Below, one piece after another: positions 29,381 to 41,330 of a DNA stretch of 64,000 nt. How positions within the stretch are numbered: the stretch's first letter is position 1; every line of letters begins with the position of its first letter. Both the position numbers and the translations under genes were made by a program. The notes beneath the pieces are model-generated. The model did not search any database. It was given only the letters and a program-made list of their open reading frames with translations, and was not told where the DNA came from. Source of the DNA: Tenrec ecaudatus (Eukaryota > Chordata > Mammalia > Afrosoricida > Tenrecidae); contig NC_134547.1 in NCBI RefSeq assembly GCF_050624435.1, forward strand, positions 26,309,374 to 26,373,373, given 5' to 3'.

Positions 29381-29724
29381 CTACCTAACATATTTAGCCA
29401 ACACCTAAGTTGAATGCAAACATTTTTCTTTGGTCTTCTTTATTCAATATTCAAAAGTATACAAAAGAGGATAATAAAGATGGTTCAAAATCCAAAAATT
29501 AACTAAGCGCCAAAGTACGTGGTACTACTGGAAGAAATGAGGAGCAAAGAGAGGATAACCCACTTAACAAGTAACAAAATGACAACTATATGACAGGGAC
29601 TTCAAGTGTGTGCAAATATGGAATTTAAAAACTGAAAAAAGTCCCAGAAACATTTGAAGCTCCTTGGTAAGTACTTCCTTAGTGGTAGTAACTTGCAATA
29701 TGAAAGTATTAAAATGTCCAGTGT
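29381..29724. other. unassigned intronic sequence
   Basis: AT-rich; no recognised element. Confidence 0.4.
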
Positions 29725-31118
29725 AAAAGCAGAGACCTTGTGATATGCATATGATACAACTTTGCTTATGGAAAGCTAAGAGGATTCAACACATTAATGA
29801 AGAACTGAGACTAAAGCTTTCTGTAGGGATTATGGCTCGATGAAAAAAAAAAGCCTCATGCTCGGGCCAATAAACACAATGATAAAAAGAGAAAAAAATA
29901 AATTGACACGGATTTCATTTATTTCAATGCATAATCAACATTCATGGAATTAGTGAAGAAATCAAGCCATGAGATAAATGCTGCAAAAGACTTCTTTAAA
30001 GTGTTAAAGAGCAGCAGAGTCAGCAAAATGACTGTCAGACAACAAACTCGGACAACTCTCAGCAATTATAGAGAAGGTCCACTAGGAGCGATATCCTAAA
30101 CTTCATGGAAGAGAATCTCAATATGAAGTACATCCAAGCTTCTTAAACTGAGAGAGCAGTAGCAACTACTAACAGATTCCCCTCTTTGTTATAGGCTGTC
30201 CACACGCTGGGGAAGCTTCCCTCCTGCCTGGCATAGCCAATTTTTTCTGGTCCCTGAGCTAACCCAGCTGACCAAGCCTCTTGGCTTGCTGTCCTCTGGT
30301 GAAGAACAGCTTTGCAGAGTCAGCTTGGTGCAGACAGTCACTAGCCAAGCTTAACTTTTGCTTTGTTCTACAGTTCCACCAGCCCTTGCTCAACATTCCT
30401 CACCTTGCCACCCCCAAGCAGGAAATGTGTTAGCAAAACAACACAATTAGGGGGCAAGGGGGAAAGAGAAGCCTAGCACTTCCCGCACCAATCTCAAAGT
30501 AGACTTGAGAGGTTTAATTTAACCCCCCCATTGGGTGAGAAATCCACACACCTGGCCTCTAGACCTGGCAGGAACCCCATCTTATCCCTCAAGGGGTGGA
30601 GTCAAGGGACAGAGTTTTTGTGGGTTTTGAACTGCGGACCATGCTGATCGCAACCCAATGTGTAACCACTGTACCACCAGGGGTCCTTTTATCTCAGTAA
30701 AACTATGAAAACTAGTCCTCGGTTTATCTGACCCCAGCCATGCTATTTTTTAATCACCTAATATGTATATGAAAGGTGAACAATGAATAAGACAGAGGTG
30801 AATTGATAACTATGAATTATGATATCGCAGAAAAGCACTGACAAAACATCAACAGCCAGAAGAGCAAACAAAGCTATGCTGGAAGAGCTACAGCGGGAGT
30901 GCCCCTTAAAGAGGCCGACTCCGTGTATATGTCATCTGGATGGCAAGTCCCTGGATGGTCAAAAAGAGGAAGCCTCTCAGTGGTATACATTGACACCATG
31001 ACTGCAATAATGGGCTCAAACAGCAATGTTTGAGAAGAGGGTGCGGGGCAAGGCAGTGTTTCATTCTGTTGTACATCTAGTTACTATGAATAGGACTTGG
31101 TGGCACCTAACAAAACTA
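29725..31118 (+). repeat. RTE 3' half, interrupted
   Basis: RTE RT/3' region runs 29,725-30,020 (ATATGCATATGATACAAC, CTTTAAAGTGTTAAAGAGCA) and resumes near 30,705-31,118, ending GTGGCACCTAACAAAAC. About 680 bases of other sequence, including an AfroSINE, lie between. Confidence 0.8.
30560..30690 (-). repeat. AfroSINE fragment
   Basis: TTTTGAACTGCGGACCATGC and ACCACTGTACCACCAGGGGTCC, the reversed 5' end. Confidence 0.85.
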
Positions 31119-31196
31119 TATTCATATCTCCTTCTTACATAATAGGAGCATAATCCACACATTCAATAAAATCCATTCTCAAGAGGTAAAACTTAC

Positions 31197-31313
31197 TTCA
31201 ATATATAAGCTTTTGGGAGGCTTCATATCCTGTGTTATGTCCAAACCTTCATTTCCTCCCAATGACCTCATGTAAGTAGCAAGGGACTTCTTATAACAAC
31301 TGAACCATTCTAT
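31197..31313 (-). CDS. GINS1: GINS1 coding exon 5
   Basis: A 117-base, 39-codon exon between TTTTCAG and GTAAGT. It encodes [20 protein letters not shown], then [19 protein letters not shown], covering the end of the A-domain and the linker of PSF1. Differences from the usual sequence are Ile for Met at the first codon, Ser-Cys for Asn-Asn, Lys for Arg and Asn for Asp. The frame is open and the phase is 0 at both ends. The flanking intron contains an RTE fragment on the 3' side. Confidence 0.95.
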
Positions 31314-31319
31314 CTGAAA

Positions 31320-32339
31320 ACAGAAAAATGGTCTTTTTACCAAGTGACAAAGAAAAGAAGCTTGCCAACATTGTGTAATCGTGACTTCAAACAGCACATA
31401 CGCCCATGTAGATCATGAGTGTGGCATTCCTGTATTTATATAGCGAACATTAATGGTTGTCTTCTACGAGTCAGGAACTGTCTGTGCACTTAGGATGGAG
31501 CATTCAACCAAAACAGACAAAATTCTTGTTATCACATAGCTTACAAACCAGTAGACCTAAGCACAGATCTAAAAAAACCATTCAACCAGAAACAACACTA
31601 CGAAAAACACATGATTCAGTTATGGTCGCTTTAAATACTGCACGGACTCTTTTTATAAGAATGGAACAACATGCTTGAGCAGACAATGCAAATGTCCCCA
31701 AAGAGAAGGAAGGACAAGCAAAATGAGGAGTGCACACAATAGAAGATAGTGAGGCTTACTTTGGAATTCAGTTCTAAGTTGTATCTGACAAGGGTAAACC
31801 TTTATCACATGTAAAGTGGCGCAAGAGGTCACATTATTTTACGACTGCATTTGTAGGAAAGTCAGTCATCGGAATTCTATAAATGTAAAAAAGTAGATTA
31901 AGAGTTGCCAAAGGGCTGGGGGAAGGAAATAATAATAAAAGGCATTTGTTATTTTTTAAAGTCCATTATGGTTAGGGTGAAAGTTTACAGAGAAAACTCA
32001 TGTTTTATACAATAATTTATATATATTTTGTTTTGTGACATTAGTTGCAATCTCCTCAGAATCTTATTTATGTATAATTACAGAAAGGTAGGCAAAACAA
32101 AGATGTACAGGTTAATGACATTAAGAAACAGCCTGGTCAAGGAGTAACACATCCTCAGCCCCAAAATGGAGACTTATCATTTTGTTCCATTCTGAAAATT
32201 TTACATTATCACCCAAGAATGCATCCCTAAAGCACTAGTTTAGTGCTGTTCATTATTTGTACTTTAAATAGATCCACACAGTATTTATTATTTTGTGACA
32301 AATTTCTTTCACTAAACATATTTTGGATTTCTGAAATTC
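31320..32339. other. intronic sequence, no gene
   Basis: Short overlapping ORFs match nothing. 31,960-32,200 resembles the old repeat at 5.2-5.7 kb. Confidence 0.4.
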
Positions 32340-32842
32340 TACTTTAAAGTGATGAAGAGCAAGGATGTCACACTTTGAGGACTGAGCAATGCCATGGGAT
32401 TTTCCATTGACCTTAGCCATGGGATTTTCCATTGCCTCATAAGCATATGAAAGTTGGACAACAATTAATAAAGACCAAAGAATAGATGCCTTTGAATTAG
32501 CATGTTGGCAAAGAACACCGAAAGTACCATGGACTGCTAACTGAACAAACAAATCTGTCTCGGAAGATCACAGCCAGACTGATCCTTAGAGATGAGTATG
32601 GCAAGACTTGTCTCACAAGTTTTGGGCATGTTTTCAGGAGACCAGTCCTTAGAAAACGACACAATACTTGGTACAGTGCAAAGTCAGTGGGAAAAACAAA
32701 AACAACTCAAGGAGATGAATTGATACGGTAACTCAACAATGGGTTCAAACATAACAATTGTGAGGATGCAGAGTCCAGTAGTACTTCATGCTGATCTAGA
32801 CAGGGCCACTATGAGGCGGAACTGACGAGAAGGCACCCACCA
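32340..32842 (+). repeat. RTE 3' end fragment
   Basis: GATGAAGAGCAAGGATGTCA through TATGAGGCGGAACTGACGAG. An internal 19-base duplication (GCCATGGGATTTTCCATTG, twice near 32,390-32,435) is private to this copy. Confidence 0.85.
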
Positions 32843-32852
32843 CTACTATGTT

Positions 32853-33025
32853 GGTTAGTATTGGGTTATGTGTTGGCTAAAGCCAAGGTCAACAGTTTGA
32901 CTCAACCAGTTACACCTAGGGAGAAAGGGGATTTCTGCTCCTATAAAGAAATACAGCTTCAGAAACCTAAAGAGCCAGTTCTACTTTGCTCATCCTTAAG
33001 GATTGTTAAAAGTCAATGGCAGTGG
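32853..33025 (+). repeat. AfroSINE
   Basis: GCCAAGGTCAACAGTTTGAC, GGGAGAAAGGGGATTTCTGC and the GTCAATGGCAGTGGG end. Confidence 0.85.
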
Positions 33026-33108
33026 GTGTTTTACACAATTAATGTATGTATGTATGGATTGTGATAATAGTTGTATGAGCCCCAATAAAATGATTTTTAA
33101 AAAAGAAA
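33026..33108 (+). repeat. X-family 3' terminus (about 80 bases)
   Basis: TTTTACACAATTAATGTATG through GAGCCCCAATAAAATG and an A-rich tail, directly after the SINE. Confidence 0.8.
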
Positions 33109-33929
33109 TTATGACATAAGATTATCTCTCTCTAAAGTGTCTTGGAGTCTCTAACTTGTAAACTACTATTTGTCTACCTTCATGGAAAAAAATAATACAC
33201 TAATCTTTGTTAAAGATGGCATCACCTATCCCTTATCGGTGAGTTCAAAGTGAAATGTTCACATATAGAAACTGAATTTCGGTTTATGCTCTGAGAAGGA
33301 AAAGGCAGAGGCAGTGATTCTCTCCATAGACTAGACCTTGTAGAGACTCTATTAACACCGAATTTGGACCCCAGCTATAAGGGATTTCCATTGAACTCAA
33401 GGTCAAAATGAAGTCTAAAGTATGGAAATCTAATCTCAAGACTAACATTATAATTGTTAATTATAATTTTCTGGTTCTAAAATCAGCATCTTGAAGTCTT
33501 ACTTGTGTGCCTTGTCATGACTACCTTGTACTAAACTAAAAAAGTTTATGCACGACAAGTTCATGTATTTATGTTTAAAATAAAATCCTCATCTATTGGT
33601 TACTTAAATTTTAAGATAAAATCCTACAAGAACTATTACTCTTAAACACTCTATGTTTTTAAAAAAATACTATAGCTATTGTTATTAGAGAAAGAACATG
33701 TTCTGTTCATTTCACCATAATAAAGAGGCACCCCTCAAGTCCACTTAATGTAAGATTCCGGCACAAAGACCATGGAAAAAGAACCTGAAAAATTAACTGG
33801 TAACGTAATTATTTAGTAGTTCCCTCAAGAAGCTGAGGTACTTTGTTTCTTTCTCCAGAACATGAACAGAATAAAAATAAAGCATGGAAATGTACTTAGC
33901 AATCCAAGATCAGAGGAGGCAATGGTATT
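33109..33929. other. unique intronic sequence
   Basis: No gene or repeat recognised. Confidence 0.45.
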
Positions 33930-34560
33930 AGAGATTAAAACCTGAGCAGACTGCGGATGACAGTGGAAGCCCAAACTCCATTTGCACAGTTCCCACACAG
34001 ATTAAGCCTCCAGTGAATCTCCTTAGACCATGAACAAAGAATGGAAATAGTCTTGTTATACACTGAGTGCATTGGAAAGTAGATTAACACAGATAATTTT
34101 TAACGTTATTGTTTTTCTCTCTTTTGGTCCCTTTTAAATTTGTTCTAGTTTTTATATTTTCTTTTGGATTGAGGGCTGTTTTTTTTGCATATGATTTTCT
34201 TTCTTTTTTTTTGGAGTTTTCAGTGGTTTATTGAGCATTCAATATTTTGCCATGATGACTTAGGATAGTTAGGTGTTTTTTTTTATTTTGTGTTTTACAT
34301 TTTATTAGGGGCTCATACAACTCTTATCACAATCCATACGCATATGATTTTCTTTAAATAAAATCTAGGATAGGACTTAGTTACTGTGAAGACTATAAAT
34401 GGATTAAGTTTCTTTGGGTTAGGACAGGGCAGGCTGGGGCAAATGGTGAGTTTAAGACTGAAGAAAATGTTCTAAAATTGATGGAGATCATAACTGCACA
34501 GCTCTTTTTAATATATTTAAACCACTGGGTTGTGTGGTATATGAATTATGTCAATTAAAC
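33930..34560 (+). repeat. Y-family element
   Basis: GACAGTGGAAGCCCAAACTCC through CTGGGTTGTGTGGTATATG and TCAATTAAACTC. Split by a small insertion at 34,203-34,339. Confidence 0.65.
34203..34339 (-). mobile_element. short X-family insertion with 3' transduction
   Basis: Perfect 16-bp TSD GCATATGATTTTCTTT at 34,187-34,202 and 34,340-34,355. On the minus strand: 47 bases of X 3' end (to CCCCTAATAAAATG), an A-rich stretch, about 62 bases of foreign sequence containing AATAAA, then poly(A). This is read-through past the X signal to a downstream poly(A) site, then insertion. Confidence 0.85.
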
Positions 34561-34599
34561 TCAAGTTAAATTTTTTTAATGCAGTTAGCAAGTAAATTG

Positions 34600-35066
34600 T
34601 TTATAAAACTCATGGCAAATTTACTGAATACATGCCGTGGCAATTACATTATATCCTGTCAGCCTGTCAATAAAATTGCAGCTTGATGACCTCATTTTGA
34701 GGCATGACAGAAATAAGTAGCTCAATGGAGATCAAACCCAGTCTCTCTGCCTTCCTTTTCTGCGCTGAGACGGTCAGAGAGCTGGAGGAGACCCGTGCCA
34801 ACACTGAAATGCATACACTGCCACTGGATCCACAAGACCTTCTACCCACTGGCCTGCGATATTCCTGCATTTGGCATCATTACATATACTGTGAATCTAA
34901 AGAGGAATTTATCGACTAGTACCGAACATATAGGCTAATATCGGACTTATGAACTTGATCTGAACTGGGCTGAGATGTTTTCTCAATATATAATTGCTCT
35001 TTTATATAAAGTTCTTACACACATGAGTGTATGACTGTTCCTCTAGTCAACCCAGACTAACACTTT
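34600..35066 (+). repeat. Z-family LTR-like repeat
   Basis: Ends GTCAACCCAGACTAACAC with TTTATATAAAG as TATA-like box. The 5' end is diverged. Confidence 0.65.
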
Positions 35067-35756
35067 CTTTCATAAGTGATATACTATACCAAACTCACAC
35101 AATAACAGCATTGATCACATTCCGTTCTATGCTATGTTCCAAATGGGCAGCCTTAATCATCCTGTAACAACCCTGTTAATACAGCAGTTCTCAACCTGTG
35201 GGTTACGACCTCTTTTGGGGTCAAAGGACCCTTTCACAGGAGTCACTTAAGACCATTGGAAAACATGTATTTCCAATGGTCTTAGGAACCAAGTCACTGC
35301 TCCTCTATCCATCTCCAGGAGGGTCTGCCCACATACGAGTACGCAGCGTAATGACATAATCAGACAACCCCATCACATTCAACTTGTACAAATAAAGGTG
35401 GATGTGACAGGGTTGGCACCACAATGTGTTTATGTGGACAAGTCACACATGCGTAGAGAGCAGCTGCTGTGTTAAAAGCAGCAACAGTGTTAAAAGCAGC
35501 AGTATTGGTGGTAAATGACACTTCATGAATTATTATTTCTGGGTAAAATCATAAACTACTGCAAAAAATCGATATCTGTACCATGGGAACTTTATCTGGA
35601 TGCTGATTGGTCTTTTTATATTCAGCTGTGGTTGATGTGAATACTGCTCCTTGTGATAGTAACAGGTATGTAAAAACACAACATAATGTTAAATCATAGG
35701 AAATTTTAATAAACTGTATTGACTAAATTGTGCCATGTATCATCTTTAGTACTATT

Positions 35757-36745
35757 TTTTTTAAATAAGAAATTTAAACAAGACGCTTGACTTGAAGGGA
35801 AAACTATCTAGGCTTCATTGAGAGTAATTTACGCCTACTTAAAGACAGATTGCCCTACATGTAATAGCTACATGCAAAAATGTTATAAAACTGTCCTTGG
35901 TTTTACAATGATAAATGAAAAACATAAAAATTCTTCAATCGAACAAGGCATGCAAGGATTTTTTTCATGTCATTTTTTTTGTTTTTGTTAAACAGTGAGA
36001 GCAAAATAACCTACTGAAATACAAAGAGAGAAGCTGAAAGAGCAAGCCACTGATGGAGAAGGGGAGCTTTCACAGAACCAGTGTTTTCCCCATCCCATCT
36101 CCACCTGATGTTGATCAAAACATACCATTGGTGATTTAGTAAACGAATAAATAAACAAAGGGAAAAATTTAATATGCTTGTGTACATGCACCAGTTACTT
36201 TGTGTACAATAAAGGAATGAGGAAGGGGAAATGAAATAAAGAGAAAACTATACTGTAGTTGTCAGGAGGTGGTGGAATCAAACTGTGGTTTTCTAATCGA
36301 GAATGGATTCTTGGTCGGCTGGAAGAGAGTTCTGGAGGAAAGGAGCAGGCTCCCTTAGAAGATGCCTCCTGTCTGCTGCTGGAACACATCAATTGTATCT
36401 TCATCCTCCATTTCCAACTGTGCAGGTGTGTCTGTTTCATTGATTGGCTGTCTGTCGAATCAAATCAGATCTGACTCATTGACAAACCCTGTTCACAATA
36501 GGCTTCCATTAGCTTACTAAGTGGGTGTGCCTCTGAATCTTAAACTGCACCACAGAACCATCCTGCCCTACCACCTTCAAGGTAATCTGATCATTGTTCT
36601 CAGTCTTGACTCCTCCCTTGAGTTTTTTGTTGGCCAGGGTGAATGCTGAAGTCTTCTCAAAAGAGGTACCAGGTCCGCACCAAACGAGCACACAGGCAGC
36701 TGCAGGAACAGCAGGAGGAGGTGGCAGTGGTGGAGGAGGGAGAGC
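35757..36745 (-). pseudogene. SUMO2: SUMO2 processed pseudogene inside SPIN
   Basis: SUMO2 is a ubiquitin-like modifier attached to lysines of nuclear proteins. The retrocopy is on the minus strand and includes 5' UTR, a CDS remnant (36,637-36,355; 283 bases against 288 expected) and the long SUMO2 3' UTR down to a T run on the plus strand. [14 protein letters not shown] and [15 protein letters not shown] are clear. The start ATG is now CTG, and frameshifts break it after the THLV region. The TSD is CATCTTT(A/T)GTA(C/T)TATT, 16 bases at 35,741-35,756 and 36,746-36,761 with two mismatches. A 79-codon ORF starts at an ATG in the TSD; probably chance. Confidence 0.94.
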
Positions 36746-36808
36746 CATCTTTTGTATTATTAAAGCTATGGTTATATATTATTTTCATTAGCCAACCATC
36801 CCATGACA

Positions 36809-38560
36809 ATGGATCATGTAGAAGAACGTTAAGAAAAGATAGTGAGGATTTTTTATGGTATGGTTTTACTTCAATGACAGCAGGAACTGAGAAACTACAA
36901 TGTCTTACTTGTTGTGAAGTTCTATTAGTTGAATCCATGAAGCTGAACAAACTAATATGCCATTTTGATAGCAAATATCCGAGCTTTGCTGGCAAGGATA
37001 CCAACTATTTTAAAAGCAAAGCTGATGATAAACTCAAGAAAGCCAGACTTGACACTGGTGGCAAGTACCACAAACAAAACGTAGCAGTCATTGAAGTTTC
37101 ATATTTGGTGGCACTCAGAATCACCAGCGCTATGAAACCCTACACCATTGCTGAGGATTCACTGTTGCCAGGGGCCAGTAAATTGTTCGAGTTATGATCA
37201 GAGATGAATTTGTTACAAAATTGAGCGCAATTTTCTTATCAAATGACACTGCCTGCAGAAGAATAGCAGACAAGGCTGCTGATATTCTTGATCAGATAAT
37301 CCAGGAAAGTAAATCTGCTCCACTTCCAATATTTAGCATCCAGCGTGATGAATCTACAGACGTTGCAAACTGTTCACAGTTACTGTTTACCTGAGGCATA
37401 TTAATGATGGCGACTTTAAATATGAGTTTCTTTTTTTGCAAACCTCTTAAAATGGCAACTACTACACGTGATGTATTTGATAGTTGGTTCATTCTGAAAG
37501 AGCATAAGATCTCTTGGGAAAAGGTTTGTGGTGTCTGCAGATGATGCTCCACTATGCTAGGATGTCAATCTGAATTTCAACGTTTGGTACTGAGTCACCG
37601 AAAGTCACCGGAACTCACTGTATAACTCATCAGAAAATATTAGCAACAAATACACGGCCAAAAGAGTTACAAGAAGTAATGAGAAGCATCATAAATTCTG
37701 TCAATTTTGTAAAGGCGAGCACTTTAAACAGTCTACTGCTTTCGCAACTGAAGTGAGACGGTTGTCCAGAGGAAAAGTTTTAAAAGGTGTTTTTGAGCAT
37801 GGTGATGAACTCAAAACGTTTTTTATCAGAAAACATGACCGCAGTTCAAAGCATTTTGCAGCGATAAAAGTGAGATACAGAAAATAGTTTGATTGCCATC
37901 TTTGCCATCTTGAATGAGTTACAATTTATTACTGCAAGGACAAAATGCAACATGCCTTGATTTATCTGAAAATATCTGATCATTCCAAAGGAAACATCAG
38001 CTTTGGGGGAAAAAATTGGATGAAAATAAAATTTACCAAAAAAATAATAAAAAGAAAATAAAATTTACATGCCTACCCTATCTGTTTTCTTTGAAGAACA
38101 TGACACTGAACCAGACAAAAGGATTACAATTTCTGTGAAAGAACACTTGCATATGCTTGCAGATGAAATTTCATCGTACTTTCCAAATCTACCCGACACC
38201 TCATTTGCACTTGCCAGAAGCCCATTTACAGTCAAAGTTGAAGATGTTCCTGAGATAGCACAAGAGACGTTTATTGAACTAACAGCGATGCAGCGAGAAC
38301 TGATTTCTCTACCATGCCAGTTACAAAATTCTGGATCAAGTGTTTGCAGTCAGGTCCTGTTCTGTCTGAGACTGTGTTGCACCTTTTTCTTCCATTTCCA
38401 ACAACTTATCTTTGTGAAACAGGGTTTTCCAGCTTGTTTGTTATCAAGTCTAAATAAAGAAGTAGATTTGTTGTGGAAGATGATCTTGTGCTCTTGCAAA
38501 GACTGTCTGGAGAATTTCTGATCTATTGAGAAAGAAACTATCTCAACCTTCTGGCTTTTT
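36809..38560 (+). pseudogene. SPIN hAT transposase, broken
   Basis: hAT transposases cut and paste DNA with a DDE/RNase H-like core and a C-terminal dimerisation domain. ATG at 36,809, then a frameshift within eight codons. Recognisable blocks follow: a zinc-finger-like part with CLTCCEVL, then HFDSKYPSFAGKD, GGKYHKQNVAVIE, RDEFVTKLSAIFLSNDT, FSIQRDESTDVANCSQLL (the region of the first catalytic Asp), and LPTLSVFFEEHDTEPDKR in the C-terminal half. At least five frameshifts or stops and one internal deletion near 37.86-38.06 kb rule out activity. Confidence 0.92.
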
Positions 38561-39244
38561 ACGCACACTGTCGCAAAATGTAGCAATGTAGTTCACTATT
38601 GTTATATTAAGACTGTTACTCATGCTACCCCATGCTTCAAGACAAAATTTCATTTATTTATAATTAGAAATCAGTATTTCACAAGATATAATTACCTATT
38701 TTTGTGATTAATCACTATGCTTTAAATATGTTCAATTTGTAAACTAAAAATATATCCTACATATCAGATGTTTACATTATAATTCACAACAGTAGCAAAA
38801 TTACAGTTATGAAGTAGCAACAAAAATGATATTAAGATTGGGGATCACCACAACATGAGGAACTCTATTCAAGGGTCGTGGCATTAGGAAGGTTGAGAAG
38901 CAAGGCTGTAGTAGGACACACTATGACCCCATTTTGTAAATAAAGGAGTGAACACAGAGCAATGAGGTTACTTGCCCAAGATTAGAAAGCAGTGTCAGGA
39001 GTTGAAACCAAGTGTTCTGACTCTAATGTTCTATCTTGAAATACTGGTCTAGCACCCTACCTTCAGTGACAAATACTCATCTTATTCTGAATATTTATTC
39101 ATGCTGACTAGAAAACTACATATCTCCTAAGAATAATGTCGGCTTTTCAACTCCACTGATGAATCACTAATAAATAAAAGAAACTCCTTTTTTTATTGTT
39201 TGTCAGTTTTCCCTGTAGCACTAGAATTACTTACTACTACTCCC

Positions 39245-39475
39245 TTCCAGGAGGGTACCCCAGTGGCAGTTGCTACATTTTTCACTATTAATGGAAAGGT
39301 TGGCAATTTGAATCCACTTAGCTACTCTGTAAGAGAAAAATATGGCAGTTGGTTTCCATAAAGATTGATAGTGTATATGGATTATGTGCCAAATAAGACA
39401 GTTCAAAACAAAAATAATGTATAGCCTTATAAACCTCTGAGGCAGTTTTAGTCACAATCGACTTGAGAGTAATGA
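39245..39475 (+). repeat. diverged AfroSINE-like copy with insertion
   Basis: GTACCCCAGTGGCAGTTGCT start and ACTTGAGAGTAATGAGTTTGG end, with extra sequence in the middle. Confidence 0.55.
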
Positions 39476-40029
<554 letters not shown>

Positions 40030-40487
40030 TCAAGGATCTTATCAACTAAACTGTCATTTGTGGATTTTTTTTTTTTAAGATTCTGATGCAAATAGATCTA
40101 CTCTAAGAAGACATCTTTGGGACTACCAGAAATCGGGAATAGGAACTGGGCTGATGCCCCTAGCACTGTTCATTGTCGTAACTGTGATGGTGACACAGCA
40201 GTAATGTGGAAAAAGATCAGAAAGGCCCTTATTTCTTAGAGATGTATCCTAAAGTATATAGTGGTAAAATGTTATCTGATGTTTAGTACTTAGTTTTAAG
40301 TAGCCTAACATACATATGTCATAAATTATGGAAAATGTATTGTTAAATTTATAAGACAACTCCAGGAGCTTCACTATATTATTCTCTCTGCTTTCAAGAA
40401 TAGTGCAATCTTTTACAATACAAATTTTAAACTGGAAAAACGAAATTAAAATGCTTACATTAAATCAAACTTAAAAGAAATAACTCA

Positions 40488-40668
40488 CTGCCACATGGAG
40501 TTGTTTGACTCATACTGACACTGTAAGGACAGGATAGAAGCGCACCAGTGAGTTTCCGAGATTGTAACTCTTTTTTAAGAGTAGAAAGCCTCATCTTTTC
40601 CCCGCAGAACAGCTGGTGGTTTTGAAATGCTGTTTCTGGTTAACAGTCCAGCGCATAAACACTGAAAA
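40488..40668 (-). repeat. AfroSINE (left of tandem pair)
   Basis: GAGTTTCCGAGATTGTAACTC and AGAACAGCTGGTGGTTTTG. Confidence 0.9.
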
Positions 40669-40845
40669 CACTCTCACTTCCATCAAGCCAATGCTGACTC
40701 ATAGCAAACCCCTGTGGGTTTCCGAGATTGTAATTATTTACAGGAATAGAAACACGGCCTTTTCCCCTCGGAACTACTAGTGGTTTTGAACTGTGGACCA
40801 TGTAGATCACAGCCCAACAAGTAACCATGCTACCAGGGCTCCATG
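40669..40845 (-). repeat. AfroSINE (right of tandem pair)
   Basis: GGGTTTCCGAGATTGTAAT and ACTACTAGTGGTTTTGAAC, ending CATGCTACCAGGGCTCC. Lies 120 bases from GINS1 exon 3. Confidence 0.92.
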
Positions 40846-40966
40846 CATAACCACAGAGATAAATAAATCTGAGATCTGTTGCTATCAACCAGAAACTTAA
40901 TTGAGAAACCCCATGGAAAACTCTTCTTTGTTTCCTGCTACTACAAGTAAAATCACAGCAGCTTAC

Positions 40967-41065
40967 AAGTACGCAATAGTGCAGCGTCGATTTCTTAACA
41001 AAGAACAGTGCCGAAATTTGATGGTTGGTATCAAATTGCTTCTTCCGTCTGATTTTGCTTCATTA
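40967..41065 (-). CDS. GINS1: GINS1 coding exon 3
   Basis: This 99-base exon lies between TCTTCCTAG and GTAAGC on the minus strand. It supplies the last base of a split Val codon, then [17 protein letters not shown] and [16 protein letters not shown], ending with two bases of a Leu codon. It corresponds to the helical A-domain of PSF1 and differs from the mammalian consensus at about three conservative positions. The phases match exon 4, which begins with the G completing Leu. It needs 65 bases in exon 2 for the frame to hold, which is how the one-base loss there was noticed. Reading frame and splice sites are intact. Confidence 0.95.
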
Positions 41066-41109
41066 CTAGGAAGAGAATTAAAGAGAAAATGGATAAATAC
41101 ACTGCAGAA

Positions 41110-41330
41110 CAACAAAAATTTTTAAGTTTTATTGACATGTAACAATTCACATCAAACAATTCAATAGTTATTAAGAATTGTACAAAAAACTGTACAATTA
41201 CCACTACAATCAATTTTAGAACATTTTCTTATTTCTTGTACTCATTGTTATTAGCTTCCTGTTTCCCACCAACCACCCCTACAATCCCCACAAGAAACCA
41301 TTAAATCCAGTTCCTGGCACTACAGAACCA
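41110..41330 (-). repeat. L1-type 3' UTR-like fragment
   Basis: TTTTATTGACATGTAACAATTC and GTACAATTACCACTACAATC, a reversed old LINE tail; a related piece lies at 45,930-46,050. Confidence 0.4.

Larger units (their letters stand above)
35182..38908 (+). mobile_element. full-length SPIN hAT transposon (autonomous type, decayed)
   Basis: The left TIR begins CAGCAGTTCTCAACCTGTGG and the right end reads GGCATTAGGAAGGTTGAGAA, both SPIN-specific. Without the SUMO2 insert it is about 2.74 kb, close to the full SPIN length. It holds a broken transposase gene. SPIN is a hAT superfamily DNA transposon reported as repeatedly transferred between tetrapods, including tenrec. The 8-bp TSD is not clear; the left candidate is TGTTAATA. 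Confidence 0.93.
35070..39060 (-). repeat. MIR SINE, split by SPIN
   Basis: Minus-oriented MIR: AATCATCCTGTAACAACCCTG at the left end of SPIN, and ACCCCATTTTGTAAATAAAG, ACTTGCCCAAGATTAGAAAG at the right. The two halves are collinear with MIR, so SPIN inserted into it. Confidence 0.7.
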
